From Bryum argenteum (lineage: Eukaryota; Streptophyta; Bryopsida; Bryales; Bryaceae): DNA of 64,000 nt. The notes below the pieces were generated by a model that was given only the letters and a program-made list of their open reading frames with translations, was not told where the DNA came from and searched no databases. How positions within the stretch are numbered: the first letter of the stretch is position 1; every line of letters begins with the position of its first letter. Shown piece by piece: positions 12,003-22,361 of the stretch. Made by a program: the position numbers and the translations under genes. Where the stretch lies: NCBI GenBank assembly GCA_037043015.1, contig CM073326.1, positions 5,057,845 to 5,121,844 of the forward strand, written 5' to 3'.

Positions 12003-12623
12003 ATGGCGCCAGCGAGCCAGCCTCCGGTGCTGCCCGTGACGCAGCAGGTAGGAGTAGGAGCTGCGACGACGACGCCGTCATCGCCGATCTGGGCGTTGGT
12101 AGGGAAAGCGCAGGAGGCTTTCAATCTCGCGTTGGCGCAGAAGCGGCCATGGGCGGAGCTCGCGGATCGGTCGCAGATGGCGAAGCCCGAGTCGTTCAGC
12201 GAAGCTATTACGCGTGCGCGCAAAAATTGGTTCTACTTCCGGATCAACTACTCGCTCGTCTTGGTCGGTGTTGTGGCGTTGAGTCTGATCTTCAACCCTG
12301 GCGCGCTCTTTTTCTTGCTCGCTCTCCTTGCCGGGTGGGTGTACCTCTACCTCATCCGCTCTGAGCCTCTCGTTGTCTATGGGAGAACTTTCTCCGAACG
12401 CGAGGTTCTTCTCGGTATGAGCTTGTTCACCGTCGCCATGGTCTTCATGACGAGCGTTGGGTCTATTCTCATAACTGCTCTCATGATTGGCGGTGCTCTT
12501 TGCTTTGCCCATGGTGCGTATCGCGTCCCTGATGACCTATTCTTGGATGAGCAAGAGAGCACTGGTGGCTTCTTGTCGTTCCTCTCTTCCGGTACTGGAG
12601 TGCCGCAAGTCATGCATGTTTAG
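12003..12623 (+). CDS. PRA1: PRA1 family protein (prenylated Rab acceptor), intronless
   Basis: A 206-residue protein. PRA1 proteins are small ER/Golgi/endosomal membrane proteins that bind prenylated Rab GTPases and act in vesicle traffic. Residues 1-60 are a Pro/Ala/Thr-rich cytosolic tail ending in the conserved RPWAELADRSQMAKPES region. Residues 64-81 hold the family stretch SEAITRARKNWFYFRINY. Two hydrophobic pairs follow, at about 82-117 and 135-170, interrupted by the polar segment YLIRSEPLVVYGRTFSERE, giving the usual four-segment hairpin topology. The C-terminus HGAYRVPDDLFLDEQE is also typical. Length and lack of introns fit most plant PRA1 genes. The start is the first ATG after a GC-rich leader. 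Confidence 0.95.
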   Translation: MAPASQPPVLPVTQQVGVGAATTTPSSPIWALVGKAQEAFNLALAQKRPWAELADRSQMAKPESFSEAITRARKNWFYFRINYSLVLVGVVALSLIFNPGALFFLLALLAGWVYLYLIRSEPLVVYGRTFSEREVLLGMSLFTVAMVFMTSVGSILITALMIGGALCFAHGAYRVPDDLFLDEQESTGGFLSFLSSGTGVPQVMHV

Positions 12624-13930
12624 AGCTTAAGATCTAATGTAGCAATATCTCATTTTTTTCCGATCCGGCTTCTATCCGATGCAATATATACCCCGATATT
12701 GTTTATCCTATTGTTCGGACATGGTATTTTTTCCTTGTCTGGTTCAGGGATGTTCGGCATAGGCTTGTTGCTCACATTCAATTGCTGACTTGAGTTATAA
12801 GGAGGGGACATTGATAGATGTAGCTTAGACCAGATAGGGTGTGATATATTCAGCTTTTTTAAGAGCTCACGGATGTGTATGCATTTGATTGCAAATGAAC
12901 TTCAGTTTTTCCATTGCTCTTTGTTCGTGCTTTGCTTTAAGACTTCTTGGGACATGATTTAGTGTCGATTTTGTAGTGGTGACAAGTTCTTGTTGAATAT
13001 AGACTCTTGAGAATGACCCCTTCATTGGATCTGCTCTTTCAGATTCAGTGTATGTTAGATTAAATGACCTCAATACAGATGAAAAGAACCTGTCGAGATC
13101 TTTGAGTATGTAACAGTCTTGAACATAGAGGTTCTTCTTTCGAAGAGATATCGAGTATCGAGTTCGTCAGAATGTGATAATCGCACGCAGCCCTAACCAA
13201 CTACAAAATCGTGCAAGGTCATTCTTATACAAAGAGACAGGGATTGTACGTGTGATAGTGAAGTAACTTGTTAGTCGGGAGGATATTAACCTGATCATTA
13301 TGCTTTCACTCATCTTTTGTGGAGAAGGAAAAAGACGTGGTGCTGATAATCGTGTAATTGAAAGTTATGCCAACCGTAAACCGGAGGTATCACATGTGTC
13401 CATAGTTTTCTAGAATCAAGGAGATGTCAGTCCTTGATCGGCTTCTTAGCCTAGGAAGTGGCTATTTTGTGGTGTAGAAATCTGTAAATTGATCTGGTTA
13501 AGCAATTCTGCTCCAAAGGCTGCTGAATATGTTCAGTCATGAATGAATGCAATTGAGTTGTGATCGATGTCGCTTGTCATAAATTCGAAAATCTCAAAGG
13601 GCTTTGCGAAGTGATACTGGTATGTTGGCTTGGTTCGAAACATGTTCATTAGGAGCTTGTGGCGTTCTCTTGGCCTCACTTGGGTCCAGCTATTTGAACA
13701 TTCGGAACAAGTATCTTGCATTGTGGAGAGTTCCTGATAGCTTCTCTCGTTAATCTGATATCTTCGGAGCTTAACTTCGGATGAAGGTTATTACTTTCAA
13801 AGTGGAGCTATTGCCTCAATATTTATAAATACAGCTGAACATGGAAACGTATGATATTGAATTGGAAACCGTGCTCTTAGCAACACAATTTTTGTAGTTA
13901 GAGCGTCACACTGACCATTCAATCATCAAC
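12624..13930. other. 3' UTR and intergenic DNA after PRA1
   Basis: Probably the PRA1 3' UTR followed by spacer. The minus-strand frames at 12867-13073 and 13533-13721 have no recognisable content. No RNA gene seen. Confidence 0.5.
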
Positions 13931-14983
13931 TTAACCCCTAAAAGCCCAAGGGGGTAGGAAGCTTGAACTTCACCCTAGAAAGAGCAAGACAATCAGCATT
14001 TTTTAAGGATTTTTGAAATTAGATCTGAACAAATCCAACCGTAGGATCTTGTAGGATAGTAGTATGGAAACCTTCACAAAAAAATTCAGAATTCTTGAAC
14101 GCACGGATTGGGAGATATATGCATTAGATGAAAAATATGCAAGTTTTGATTTTTCGGGCAGCAGACTTTGAGCAATTATTACGACTTCATACAATGTTGA
14201 AAACGCAGCCTCTCTTGGAAATACATTGTCATGTGTAGTTCTATACCATTTTTTAAAAAAAAGTAGAATTTTAGGATGTATACATATTTTATAATGTGGC
14301 TTGCAATGGGCTGAGGTACACAAAATCTTGAAATATTGCAAAATTTCTCAAAAAATTTACACACCTTGGGGCACAGTGGAAAATAAAGGGTGCCGGATGG
14401 GCCCTTCACTACAGTTCCAAGAAAAGAAGAATAATTGTTATATAACACATTCAGTAATAATAATGAAATAGCAAGTAGCATGTGAGGTGGCATGTGAGTT
14501 GTCGCATATGGCATCCACCAAAATCCTGTCTCACATAAGCAAGTCTCCCTCCCCTTTACCCATAAAAGCAATCCCCCTTCCCCCCTTATCCATTGCCCTT
14601 TTTAACATTTTGTAAGCATGTGAACAGTGGAGAGTGAGGGGAGGAATCATGGGTGACCCTCAAACCCTTTCTGCCCCTCTGTCAAATTTCAAAATTTCCA
14701 TTTTCAAGCTGTTGCCCAATCAATGGCCAAACTCACACTTGATTGGCTCTAGATGCTGCCCACAAGCTGCCCAAGTCCAAATCTTTGCCCTGTTTGTGTT
14801 TGAAGCTTAGTAGGAAAAATTCTATGAATTCAAATGAGGTTTTGTAAATTGGATGTAGTTCTCAACTCACCAAACTCCTAGTAAAAAAAAAAAACTTTGC
14901 AAAAAGTTACTTTTTTTACCCACTGGAGCCCCTCAAAAATCGGCATCGACCAGAATATGGTCGATTGGGCTTTTAGGGGTTAA
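13931..14983. mobile_element. TTAA-flanked element, long form of the CCCCTAAA family, copy 2
   Basis: Element at 13935-14979 (1045 bp) between TTAA at 13931-13934 and TTAA at 14980-14983. The termini are CCCCTAAAAGCCCAA and TTGGGCTTTTAGGGG. It carries CCAACCGTAGGATCTTG near its left end, shared with the short copies. The interior has only short frames on the minus strand (14003-14341, 14179-14571), with no transposase that I can recognise. It may be a longer non-autonomous relative of the roughly 260-bp copies. Confidence 0.8.
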
Positions 14984-15124
14984 GCATTAAAGGATTTGTG
15001 CAACTATGTGTATGGAACTTTGAAATGGGAACACTTAGGTGTCCAATGCACTACACTAAAAATTATATGAAGTGTTGGATGACAAAATAGTGTATTCACC
15101 TCAATCATGTTCACAACACTTTGG

Positions 15125-15261
15125 TGTCATCATGTTTATATTTAGATTAGGTTTAGGGTAATCCCATAACCATGGTACTCACAACTGTGTACCACAGAGT
15201 GTATTTAATTCGCTGCTCAATTCACTCTCGCTCTCTTTGAGCTTGACTCTTAATACCAACA
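15125..15261 (+). repeat. 5' LTR of the copia element
   Basis: 137 bp, starting TGTCATCATG and ending TACCAACA. It is very short for a copia LTR. TATTTAA at about 15203-15209 is a plausible TATA box. CTGTGTACCACAGAGT at 15185-15200 is complementary to the leader beyond the primer site. Confidence 0.95.
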
Positions 15262-15273
15262 TGGTATCAGAGC
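15262..15273 (+). promoter_or_regulatory. primer binding site of the copia element (initiator tRNA-Met)
   Basis: TGGTATCAGAGC starts directly after the 5' LTR. This is the standard plant Ty1-copia primer site, complementary to the 3' end of initiator methionine tRNA. Confidence 0.93.
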
Positions 15274-15315
15274 TACTCTGTGGTACACAGATCAGATCCA
15301 ATTGAGTCAGTTAGA

Positions 15316-16206
15316 ATGGATTCCTTGCTTAGAGATATGTCTGAGTCTACTAAACTTGATGGGCAAAAGAACTATATGTTATGGAGCTACAAGGTTAGGA
15401 TGCTACTGATGCAGGAAAATCTTTGGCGGTTTTTTACAACTGAGCCTACCTCCGGATCGGCCAGTTCTAGCGCCACTTCGTCACAATCCGCAGCCACCGT
15501 AGCCACTTCAGCGCCGCAGCAGCAGAATGTCGCAGCAGGATCGCACCAGCCCAATACCACCGTCACGACTCCAGCTTCGCAGCAGCCCAACGTCTCAGCA
15601 GGTACACAATCCGAAGCAGAGCACAAGATTCGTGCCTGCCGCATTCTGATTTCAACGGTAAAAGACCATGTCATTTTTCATATCATGCACCTTTCAGATC
15701 CTCTAGAGATCTGGAATACTCTTAAAAGGATGTATGATGTTCAGTCACCTTCTAGGAGACTAGCACTTAAAGAGAGACTGTATTCTCTTAGAATGCTAGA
15801 AGGAAAAACGGTAGACTCACATCTGGAAGACACTAATTCCATTATCAGTCAACTAGCCAGTCTAGGAGTAGTTGTCCAAGACGAGGATCTTGTTGATCAG
15901 ATGTTGGCAAGTTTACCAAGAAGCTGGTCCACATTCAAAGCAATACAGAAAAGTAGAGAGAGGAGTCCTACCTTCTCTGAGTTGCAAGGACTGATGTTAC
16001 ATGAGGAAAGCTCACAAATCCTAGACAAGAGTCAGGATTCAGAGGAGGTCTTATCTATGCAACGCAGCAGCTTCTATCGACCTCCACAACACCGTGACCA
16101 AAGAGCTCGACGCTCAAGCAGAGGGGGCCGAGGACGCGGACGTACAGGTGGCTCCTACCGCACCTGCAAGGAATGTGGATGGGGCGGGACACTCGGCCGA
16201 TCGTGA
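15316..16206 (+). pseudogene. copia gag, frameshifted within the zinc knuckle
   Basis: The frame starts at the ATG of MDSLLRDMSESTKLDG. It contains the UBN2-type gag core (YMLWSYKVRMLLMQENLW, later HIMHLSDPLEIWNTLKRMYD and LKERLYSLRML), which builds the virus-like particle. An Ala/Ser/Gln/Thr-rich insert sits at about residues 55-110. A basic RGGRGRGR segment precedes the zinc knuckle CKECGW. There an apparent one-base gain in a G run near 16182 shifts the frame, and a TGA follows at 16204-16206. The last Cys of the CCHC motif also seems to be missing in the continuing frame. The downstream protein continues in the next frame from the overlapping open stretch at 16094-16708. Confidence 0.85.
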
Positions 16207-16889
16207 AGTAACGAAAGTCAAGCGGCAGATCCACGATCTTCAGATCCAGCTCTCAAAACTCAAAACACCAGCAACCACCTATTCTGCTATCGAGGACGAA
16301 CCTGATGAAGAGGAAGATGAACTGGACGAGGAGAATGACAATCAGGCTCAGCTCAACGCTTGCATGGCAGCTTTCTCGAATGACGAAGATCCTTGGTTTT
16401 TAGACTCCGGTGCTAGCTCCCACGTCACTGGGAATGATAGAATTCTATCAGACTTCACAGACTCCCAAATTTCTAGCATCCACACTGCAGCAGGACAAGT
16501 TCTTCCAGTTCAGAACAAGGGTACTGTACGATTTTCTGACTCAAAAATAAAGGCAGTCAAAGACATTCTTTACGTTCCTGGTGTGAAAACAAACCTTCTG
16601 TCAGTGGGGACCTTGGCCGATTTAGGTCACGTGATTATCTTCACATCAAAGCAATGTCTCATCTTTGACAACACTCTAGAAAATGTCTTGCTCCCGGGCC
16701 AATCGTGACGCTCGTACAAAGCTCTATAAGCTTACAAAGAACGGCATGACCTCCGAAGCCCCTCTGCAGTTTTTATACGCAACCCACGCACAAACAGGTC
16801 TCGGTGAGAGACTACGGACTTATGGCATCGTCGGCTAGCTCACATCAATCGCGAGTCTCTATCACCTCAAAAGAACAGAAACCTTGTAA
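16190..16889 (+). pseudogene. copia protease and GAG-pre-integrase segment, several frameshifts
   Basis: Continuing in a second frame to 16708 is an acidic linker (EDEPDEEEDELDEEND). It is followed by the aspartic protease with WFLDSGASSHVTGND, the catalytic D-S-G triad expected of copia proteases. This frame stops at 16708. The GAG-pre-integrase domain, marked by LWHRRLAHIN near 16825, sits in yet another frame, and a further shift near 16890-16920 is needed to reach the integrase zinc site. At least three shifts therefore separate gag from pol, and this copy should not make a full polyprotein. Confidence 0.8.
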
Positions 16890-19691
16890 ATGGTATTCCA
16901 AAATACCGTCACGAAACGCCATTGTGATAGTTGCACTCTCGGGAAGTGCCACCGCACACCTTTCCGGCCGAGGACCACCTTCACCGATAAACCCCTACAG
17001 CTCATACATAGCGATCTCTGCGGACCACTTCCCACTCCCACACGAAACAACAGTAAGTACATACTTACTTTTATAGATGATTATTCTAGAAAGTCTTGGG
17101 TTTATTTCTTGACAGCAAAATCCCAAACCTTCTCCTATTTTCTCAAATTCAAGAATCTAGTAGAAACACCCAACCAAAAAATCCAAGAAACCAGATCTTG
17201 TGGGGGTGGCGAGTATGTCTCCACCGAGTTCACTACCTTCTGCGCCTCCCATGGAATTCATCACCAACTTACAGCAGGCTATTCCCCTCAACAAAATGGC
17301 ATTGCAGAGAGGAGAAACCGTTACCTCTTGGAAGGAATTCGAAGCGTAGTGACAGGTACCAGGATCCCTCGCTTCCTGTGGGACGAGGTGGCCAAGGCCG
17401 TCAATTACGTCCAAAACCGCCTACCATGCAGGGCGCTTAACCTTCAAACTCCCGAACAGGCCTTTACTGGTAAGAAACCTGACCTTTCTCACCTTCGTGT
17501 CCTTGGTTGTATCGCTTTCTGCCACATTCCACAAGAAAAACGAAACAAGTTAGATCCTAAAGCTATCCCTACTCTGTTTCTAGGCTATGATGAACAATCT
17601 AAAGCCTATCGCTGCTACAACCCAGTATCTAGAAAAATAATCATTAGTCGTGACGTAGTCTTCAACGAGTCTAGCTTTACGCTTCCAGTCCTACCACCTA
17701 CATACCACTACAATCCCCTAGATAGCACCCAACCTCTCTCCACTCAAAAAGAATTGGAAATTCAAAACCCCCAACAATTCCTCCCTGAGTTCCCTCAACC
17801 TTCGTCACCTATATCACTCCCTCCCGTTTCAGACTCCCTTTCTCCCCCGATGTCCAATGCTCCCACTTCTCCAGTCTGCTCCCCTGAACCTGTGACAGCA
17901 CAACCCTTGCCATTAGTTTTAACCCCCGTGCCAGTACCCATCCCTCCCCGACGCAGTCTTAGAACCCGGGCTCCAAGCATAAAGCTTGGAGACTACTATG
18001 TCTTTTTATTGTCTTTGACTCCTGACTGTCATCCTGTATCAATCTACTCTATTTCCGAACCCAATCCTTCAGGTTCTGACCACACTGAGCCTACTTTTAA
18101 GCAAGCAATTCGCGAACCACACTGGAAGCAAGCGATGCAGAAAGAGATTAACAGCATTTATGAAAACCATACCTGGGAGCTCGAAGACTTACCGCCTGGC
18201 ATTCGCCCCATCACCTGCAGATGGGTCTATCGCACCAAACCTGGTCTTCCCGGCTCGTCCCCTACTCACAAAGCTCGCCTTGTCGCAAGGGGCTTCGAAC
18301 AGAAAGTAGGCATCGATTTCGAGGAGACGTTCGCTCCGGTGATCAAATGGGTAACCATTCGTACTACTGTGGCCTTAGCTGCAACCAATAACTGGGAGAT
18401 TCACCACATGGATGTGAGAACGGCGTTTCTACATGGCATTCTCAAGGAAAACGTATACATGCAACAACCTCCAGGATTTGAAATCAAGGGACAAGAACAC
18501 AAGGTTTGCAAATTATTACGCTCCCTGTACGGCTTGAAGCAGTCGCCCCGTGCGTGGTACGAACGCATTGATTCTTCTCTCCGCAATATGGGTCTTCACC
18601 GCAGCTCCTTTGACCCGAATTTATATTATCTACATCAAAAAAATCAAATCCTCCTTGTGATGCTCTACGTCGATGATTTGTTCATCACCGGGAGCTGCTC
18701 GAAACTCATATCATGGATCAAAAAAATTCTCACAACTACCTTCTCCATGACGGACCTGGGACGCATTCAGAAGTACCTAGAGGTGCTATTCGAATATTTA
18801 CCTGAAGGTATACTCCTTCATCAACGAGATTATGCAGCATCTATCATCGACCAATTTCTCCCCCCGGGTCTTCACGCCGCTAAAGTCCCGCTCCCAGCAG
18901 GCCAGTCCCTCGTCACAGACACAGGAACAGAGTCAGTAGACTCTACGTACTATTCCCAGCTCGTAGGCAAGCTGATTTTTCTCACCATAACTCGGCCTGA
19001 TATTTCATTTGCAGTGAATCGCATAGCCTCATATATGTCAGCCCCTCAACAAGCACATCTCGATTCGGCCATACACATTCTGAGGTACTTAAAAGGGACC
19101 ACGGATCATGGTCTACTTTACAGACACGATGAACCATTGCAAATTTCAGGGTATACCGATGCAGATTGGGGAACCTGCTCAGACACAAGAAGGAGCGTTG
19201 GCGCTTACCTTTTCATCGCGGCCGGTGGCTCCATCAGCTGGCAGTCAAAAAAGCAGCTCACGGTGTCACGATCCTCCACCGAGTCGGAGTATAGAGCCTT
19301 GAGCGATGGCGTACAAGAGGGTGTTTGGATTTCCCGCTTACTTCAGGAGCTGCAGGTTCTTCCACCTCTACCTACCCCTGTACATCACACTAATACCACC
19401 ATTAGCTCTTCTCTCACTCCTCCAATTCAGCTTTTCTGTGACAACCAGAGTGCCATCAAGTTAGCAAAGAACCCTGTCTTTCACTCACGCAGCAAACATA
19501 TTGAGATACACCATCACTTTGTAAGAGAACGTGTGCTAGAGGGGGAAATAAGTCTCAAATTCATTAGTACAGCGTTACAACCCGCTGACATTCTTACAAA
19601 GCCTCTTGGGCGGATAAAATTTGAACTACATAGAAACAACTTGAACCTATTTAGCTTATCTTTCCTACAAAACAGATCAAATCCCTCTTAG
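16890..19691 (+). CDS. copia pol: integrase, reverse transcriptase, RNase H (open, 933 codons)
   Basis: A long intact frame. The first residues before HCDSC are probably an artefact of the frameshift region. The integrase has the CX2C half of its zinc site (HCDSCTLGKC), catalytic Asp in LIHSDLCGPL and FIDDYSRKSW, the second catalytic region GGGEYVSTEF, and SPQQNGIAERRNR with its Glu. A Pro/Ser-rich linker follows. The reverse transcriptase has WVYRTK, KARLVARGFEQ, FAPVIKW, MDVRTAFLHG, SLYGLKQSPRAWY and YVDD at 18666-18677. RNase H has YTDADWGTCSDTRRS, SRSSTESEYRAL and the terminal SKHIEIHHHFVRE. All active-site motifs look intact. It makes and inserts cDNA in the element's life cycle. Confidence 0.93.
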   Translation: MVFQNTVTKRHCDSCTLGKCHRTPFRPRTTFTDKPLQLIHSDLCGPLPTPTRNNSKYILTFIDDYSRKSWVYFLTAKSQTFSYFLKFKNLVETPNQKIQETRSCGGGEYVSTEFTTFCASHGIHHQLTAGYSPQQNGIAERRNRYLLEGIRSVVTGTRIPRFLWDEVAKAVNYVQNRLPCRALNLQTPEQAFTGKKPDLSHLRVLGCIAFCHIPQEKRNKLDPKAIPTLFLGYDEQSKAYRCYNPVSRKIIISRDVVFNESSFTLPVLPPTYHYNPLDSTQPLSTQKELEIQNPQQFLPEFPQPSSPISLPPVSDSLSPPMSNAPTSPVCSPEPVTAQPLPLVLTPVPVPIPPRRSLRTRAPSIKLGDYYVFLLSLTPDCHPVSIYSISEPNPSGSDHTEPTFKQAIREPHWKQAMQKEINSIYENHTWELEDLPPGIRPITCRWVYRTKPGLPGSSPTHKARLVARGFEQKVGIDFEETFAPVIKWVTIRTTVALAATNNWEIHHMDVRTAFLHGILKENVYMQQPPGFEIKGQEHKVCKLLRSLYGLKQSPRAWYERIDSSLRNMGLHRSSFDPNLYYLHQKNQILLVMLYVDDLFITGSCSKLISWIKKILTTTFSMTDLGRIQKYLEVLFEYLPEGILLHQRDYAASIIDQFLPPGLHAAKVPLPAGQSLVTDTGTESVDSTYYSQLVGKLIFLTITRPDISFAVNRIASYMSAPQQAHLDSAIHILRYLKGTTDHGLLYRHDEPLQISGYTDADWGTCSDTRRSVGAYLFIAAGGSISWQSKKQLTVSRSSTESEYRALSDGVQEGVWISRLLQELQVLPPLPTPVHHTNTTISSSLTPPIQLFCDNQSAIKLAKNPVFHSRSKHIEIHHHFVRERVLEGEISLKFISTALQPADILTKPLGRIKFELHRNNLNLFSLSFLQNRSNPS

Positions 19692-20401
19692 ATAACATTC
19701 TGCTTCCTCTACAGTCCTAAATGACTTATCTTTGAGCACCGCTAAACCCTAGTACTTGTTCACTACACTCATCCCATGTTAAGAAAATACCAAGTCTCCT
19801 TCCCCTTCTAACCGCATATACCTTAGACCTCTTAGATCCTAACCTCTTGATGTCAAAACCCGAGTCTTCTTCTCGATTCTTCCCCAGGTTACACTCACAC
19901 GAGTCACGTCCACACGCACAGCACCAGCAATGACCTCCTTCTCCATCTGCGAGGAACCCTAACAACAATTGTCCAATTACTTCGAGCGCAAGCAGCATCA
20001 ACGATAATCTCACAACATTGACAGAATCAGCCTGCAAATTAAGCTACACGACATCAACACATGCGACACAATCATTCCTCGAAGCAAGAGACAATAGGAA
20101 GTAAACCCTACCTAGGGTTACAGGAGAAAATTGCCTCTCTTGGTGTACAATCGCACCTGCTCCTTCAAAGACGCGCCGGCGGCGGCACGTAGAGAGACGC
20201 CCCGGCCTCGCGCAAGAACTCTCTCTACACCTTTCGCAATCGCGCCGAAGGAAAGAGTCACCGATTTCGCGCACGGCCCACACCACCGTCAACACCAACT
20301 CGACCCATCGGCACCGACAGATATCCATTCCGCCGATTGAGGATACACTACAAAAACAACAAAAACACAGATCTGCACTCCGACAGATACTCTGCCAGAT
20401 T
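19692..20401. other. post-pol untranslated region of the copia element
   Basis: About 710 bp between the pol stop and the purine tract, unusually long for such a short-LTR element and much GC-richer in 20120-20330 than the flanks. It contains AACCCTA motifs and CCCTACCTAGGGTTACAGG, which look like a plant gene 5' leader in reverse orientation. Minus-strand frames at 19726-20037 and 20044-20328 are open but unrecognised. It may be captured host DNA. Confidence 0.5.
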
Positions 20402-20410
20402 GAGAGGGGG
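20402..20410 (+). promoter_or_regulatory. polypurine tract of the copia element
   Basis: GAGAGGGGG directly abuts the 3' LTR, where plus-strand DNA synthesis is primed. Confidence 0.85.
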
Positions 20411-20547
20411 TGTCATCATGTTCATATTTAGATTAGGTTTAGGGTAATCCCATAACCATGGTACTCACAACTGTGTACCACAGAGTGTATTTAATTCGCT
20501 GCTCAATTCACTCTCGCTCTCTTTGAGCTTGACTCTTAATACCAACA
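20411..20547 (+). repeat. 3' LTR of the copia element
   Basis: 137 bp, identical to the 5' LTR except for T to C in the ATGTTTATA/ATGTTCATA stretch. Followed by the target duplication TTTGG. Confidence 0.95.
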
Positions 20548-20734
20548 TTTGGAACATAATGAACAATTAGTGTTTGGGACGAGCAATTTGTTAGGATGAA
20601 CGACCACCGCGCAAGGTGGCTGTTGGAGCAGCATGTTTGCACTAATCGGATCACCCACCCAGTGGGGTTGTTGTATTTTGGTGGCTTGGCGGCGTACCAA
20701 CCACTATGCATCTATTGTACTTTCCCCGCGTATA

Positions 20735-22359
20735 CAGTGTGTGGCAAAACCGAGTCAAACTCTTGAAATTCGTAATTTGATTAGCAATGTGGAAAACTTG
20801 GCAATAGATTTTTAGAATGTGTAAATTGTGCAATATAGCAATTTGAATGGGCTACAATTTGATGGAGAAGAAGTTCCTTCTTACGTTGAAATGTACAAGA
20901 AAATTACATTTAAAGGAAACTATGTTCCTTGACTCACTTTTGCATCCACTATCAAAAAGCAACTCAATATTTTGTCCACTTGCCTTTAGCGGCTAAAACT
21001 GCTTGGATCCGCCTTGGCATGCTTTCATACAACCTCCTACACTCCTCTATTGCTAAAGAAGCCCAACACTCCTCAATACGCTCCCACAATTCTAAAATTC
21101 ATGTTGGAGCCCTTTCATACTGGTTAAGACGACGTTTCAGTCCAGCCCAAAGATGCTCAATTGGATTCAAGTCAAGAGATTGTGCAGGCCACTTAAGAAC
21201 ATCAAAATTTTGTGATCTCAACCATTGCCGAACACTTTTTCTTTGTATGTTTGGGATCATTGTCATCTTTGAAAAATCAAATTTGAAGGATCAAGATCAT
21301 ATGCATGATGAGATGGTATACAATAAATCTCTTTGCAAGATTTCTTTATATTGATGTTGATCCATTCTTCCTTCGATTCTACATAACATACCAGGGCCAT
21401 GGAATGTCATGCAACCCCATACCATCACTGAACCACCGCCAAACTTCACAGTCTCTTGCACTTGTCTTGAATCACAAGATTGTTCATTGCGAATCCAACA
21501 CCAACTACGACCATCCGAGCAAAATCGATTTACCTTGGTCTCATCGGAAAAGATGACATGCTTCCAATACCAACGGTCCAATGCGATGGCGCCTAGCAAA
21601 TTCAAGTCGATCCTTAATGTGTTTTGGTTCAATTTTGGTTTCTTCGCTTCACTTTTGATCTCAAGCCCGCCGCACGTAAAGTCCTTTGCAATGTATCAAC
21701 ACTCACAAGAACATGGCATTCCTTGCGTACATGTTGGGCAACTTGTGTAGCATTTTCAAACCTCTCCGATGTGACAAAGACGAACACATGCTCTCTTCGT
21801 GCATCACTTAGCACTTGTGGTCTACCACCACTACTAGCCGACAAATCACATAATCTCTTCTTTCTAAGTCTTGCAACATGGCTCGAGACACCGCAACTCA
21901 TGTGCTACATCTCTTGTAGTCCTACCGACTTGCAACATCACCAAAATGGAGTTATCAAGGTCTTTTCGAGCACTACCACAAAGCTCATCTAAGTGCACCA
22001 TGGTCTCTGTCCTCTCACACTCGCTTACAATGTGCACTAAGTTGACATGGAGTATGTCAAGATAGACACTCCTTGTGCCCATGCCAATCTGGTCATAAAA
22101 GTCTTCCATCCATTTTTTACCACTTCATTGCATTTATTATGGCATGCCATGCAAAACTGAGTCAAGCCAAGTGTATGTGTTGGAAGACATGTATCTCCTT
22201 ATAACTTTTTTATATGTCACCATGGATGCTATGTCAACTAATACACTCCATATTATATGTCCTCCATGTTAAAAATGGTCATTTCATTTATTGAGTTGTT
22301 AGGAATTGACGGCCAAATAATCTCTTTCAACAAGGTTGACTCAGTTTTGCCACACACTG
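20735..22359 (-). mobile_element. Tc1/mariner element 1, degenerate
   Basis: 1625 bp between TA dinucleotides at 20733-20734 and 22360-22361. Terminal inverted repeats start CAGTGTGTGGCAAAAC on the left and end GTTTTGCCACACACTG on the right, and extend to about 24 bp (one gap). The interior holds a minus-strand Tc1-like transposase relic. Confidence 0.93.
20980..22109 (-). pseudogene. Tc1-like transposase, disrupted
   Basis: Read on the minus strand: a helix-turn-helix piece with VGRTTRDVAHELRC (frame 22109-21864), then a second DNA-binding helix region SGGRPQVLSDARRE and VSVDTLQRTLRAAGLRSKV (21901-21629). The catalytic core follows, with HVIFSDETKVN (first Asp), FGGGSVMVWGCMT, DDNDPKHT (second Asp) and SLDLNPIEHLW (Glu). 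It lies in several frames with at least two frameshifts and in-frame stops, so it is inactive. The fold and motifs are those of the DDE/D transposase of Tc1 elements, which cuts and pastes at TA. Confidence 0.88.
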
Positions 22360-22361
22360 TA

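Larger units (their letters stand above)
15125..20547 (+). mobile_element. complete Ty1-copia LTR retrotransposon
   Basis: 5423 bp with 137-bp LTRs at 15125-15261 and 20411-20547 that differ at one visible position, so the insertion is young. The target duplication is TTTGG, at 15120-15124 and 20548-20552. A tRNA-iMet type primer site follows the 5' LTR, and a purine tract precedes the 3' LTR. The internal order gag, protease, integrase, reverse transcriptase, RNase H is the copia order. Reading frames are intact from integrase onward but broken at several points between the gag zinc knuckle and the integrase start. Confidence 0.97.

Noticed and set aside
12078..12512. Long minus-strand frames over the PRA1 gene
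   Set aside because: They are antisense shadows of a GC-rich coding exon; composition is Arg/His/Glu-rich and no domain fits.
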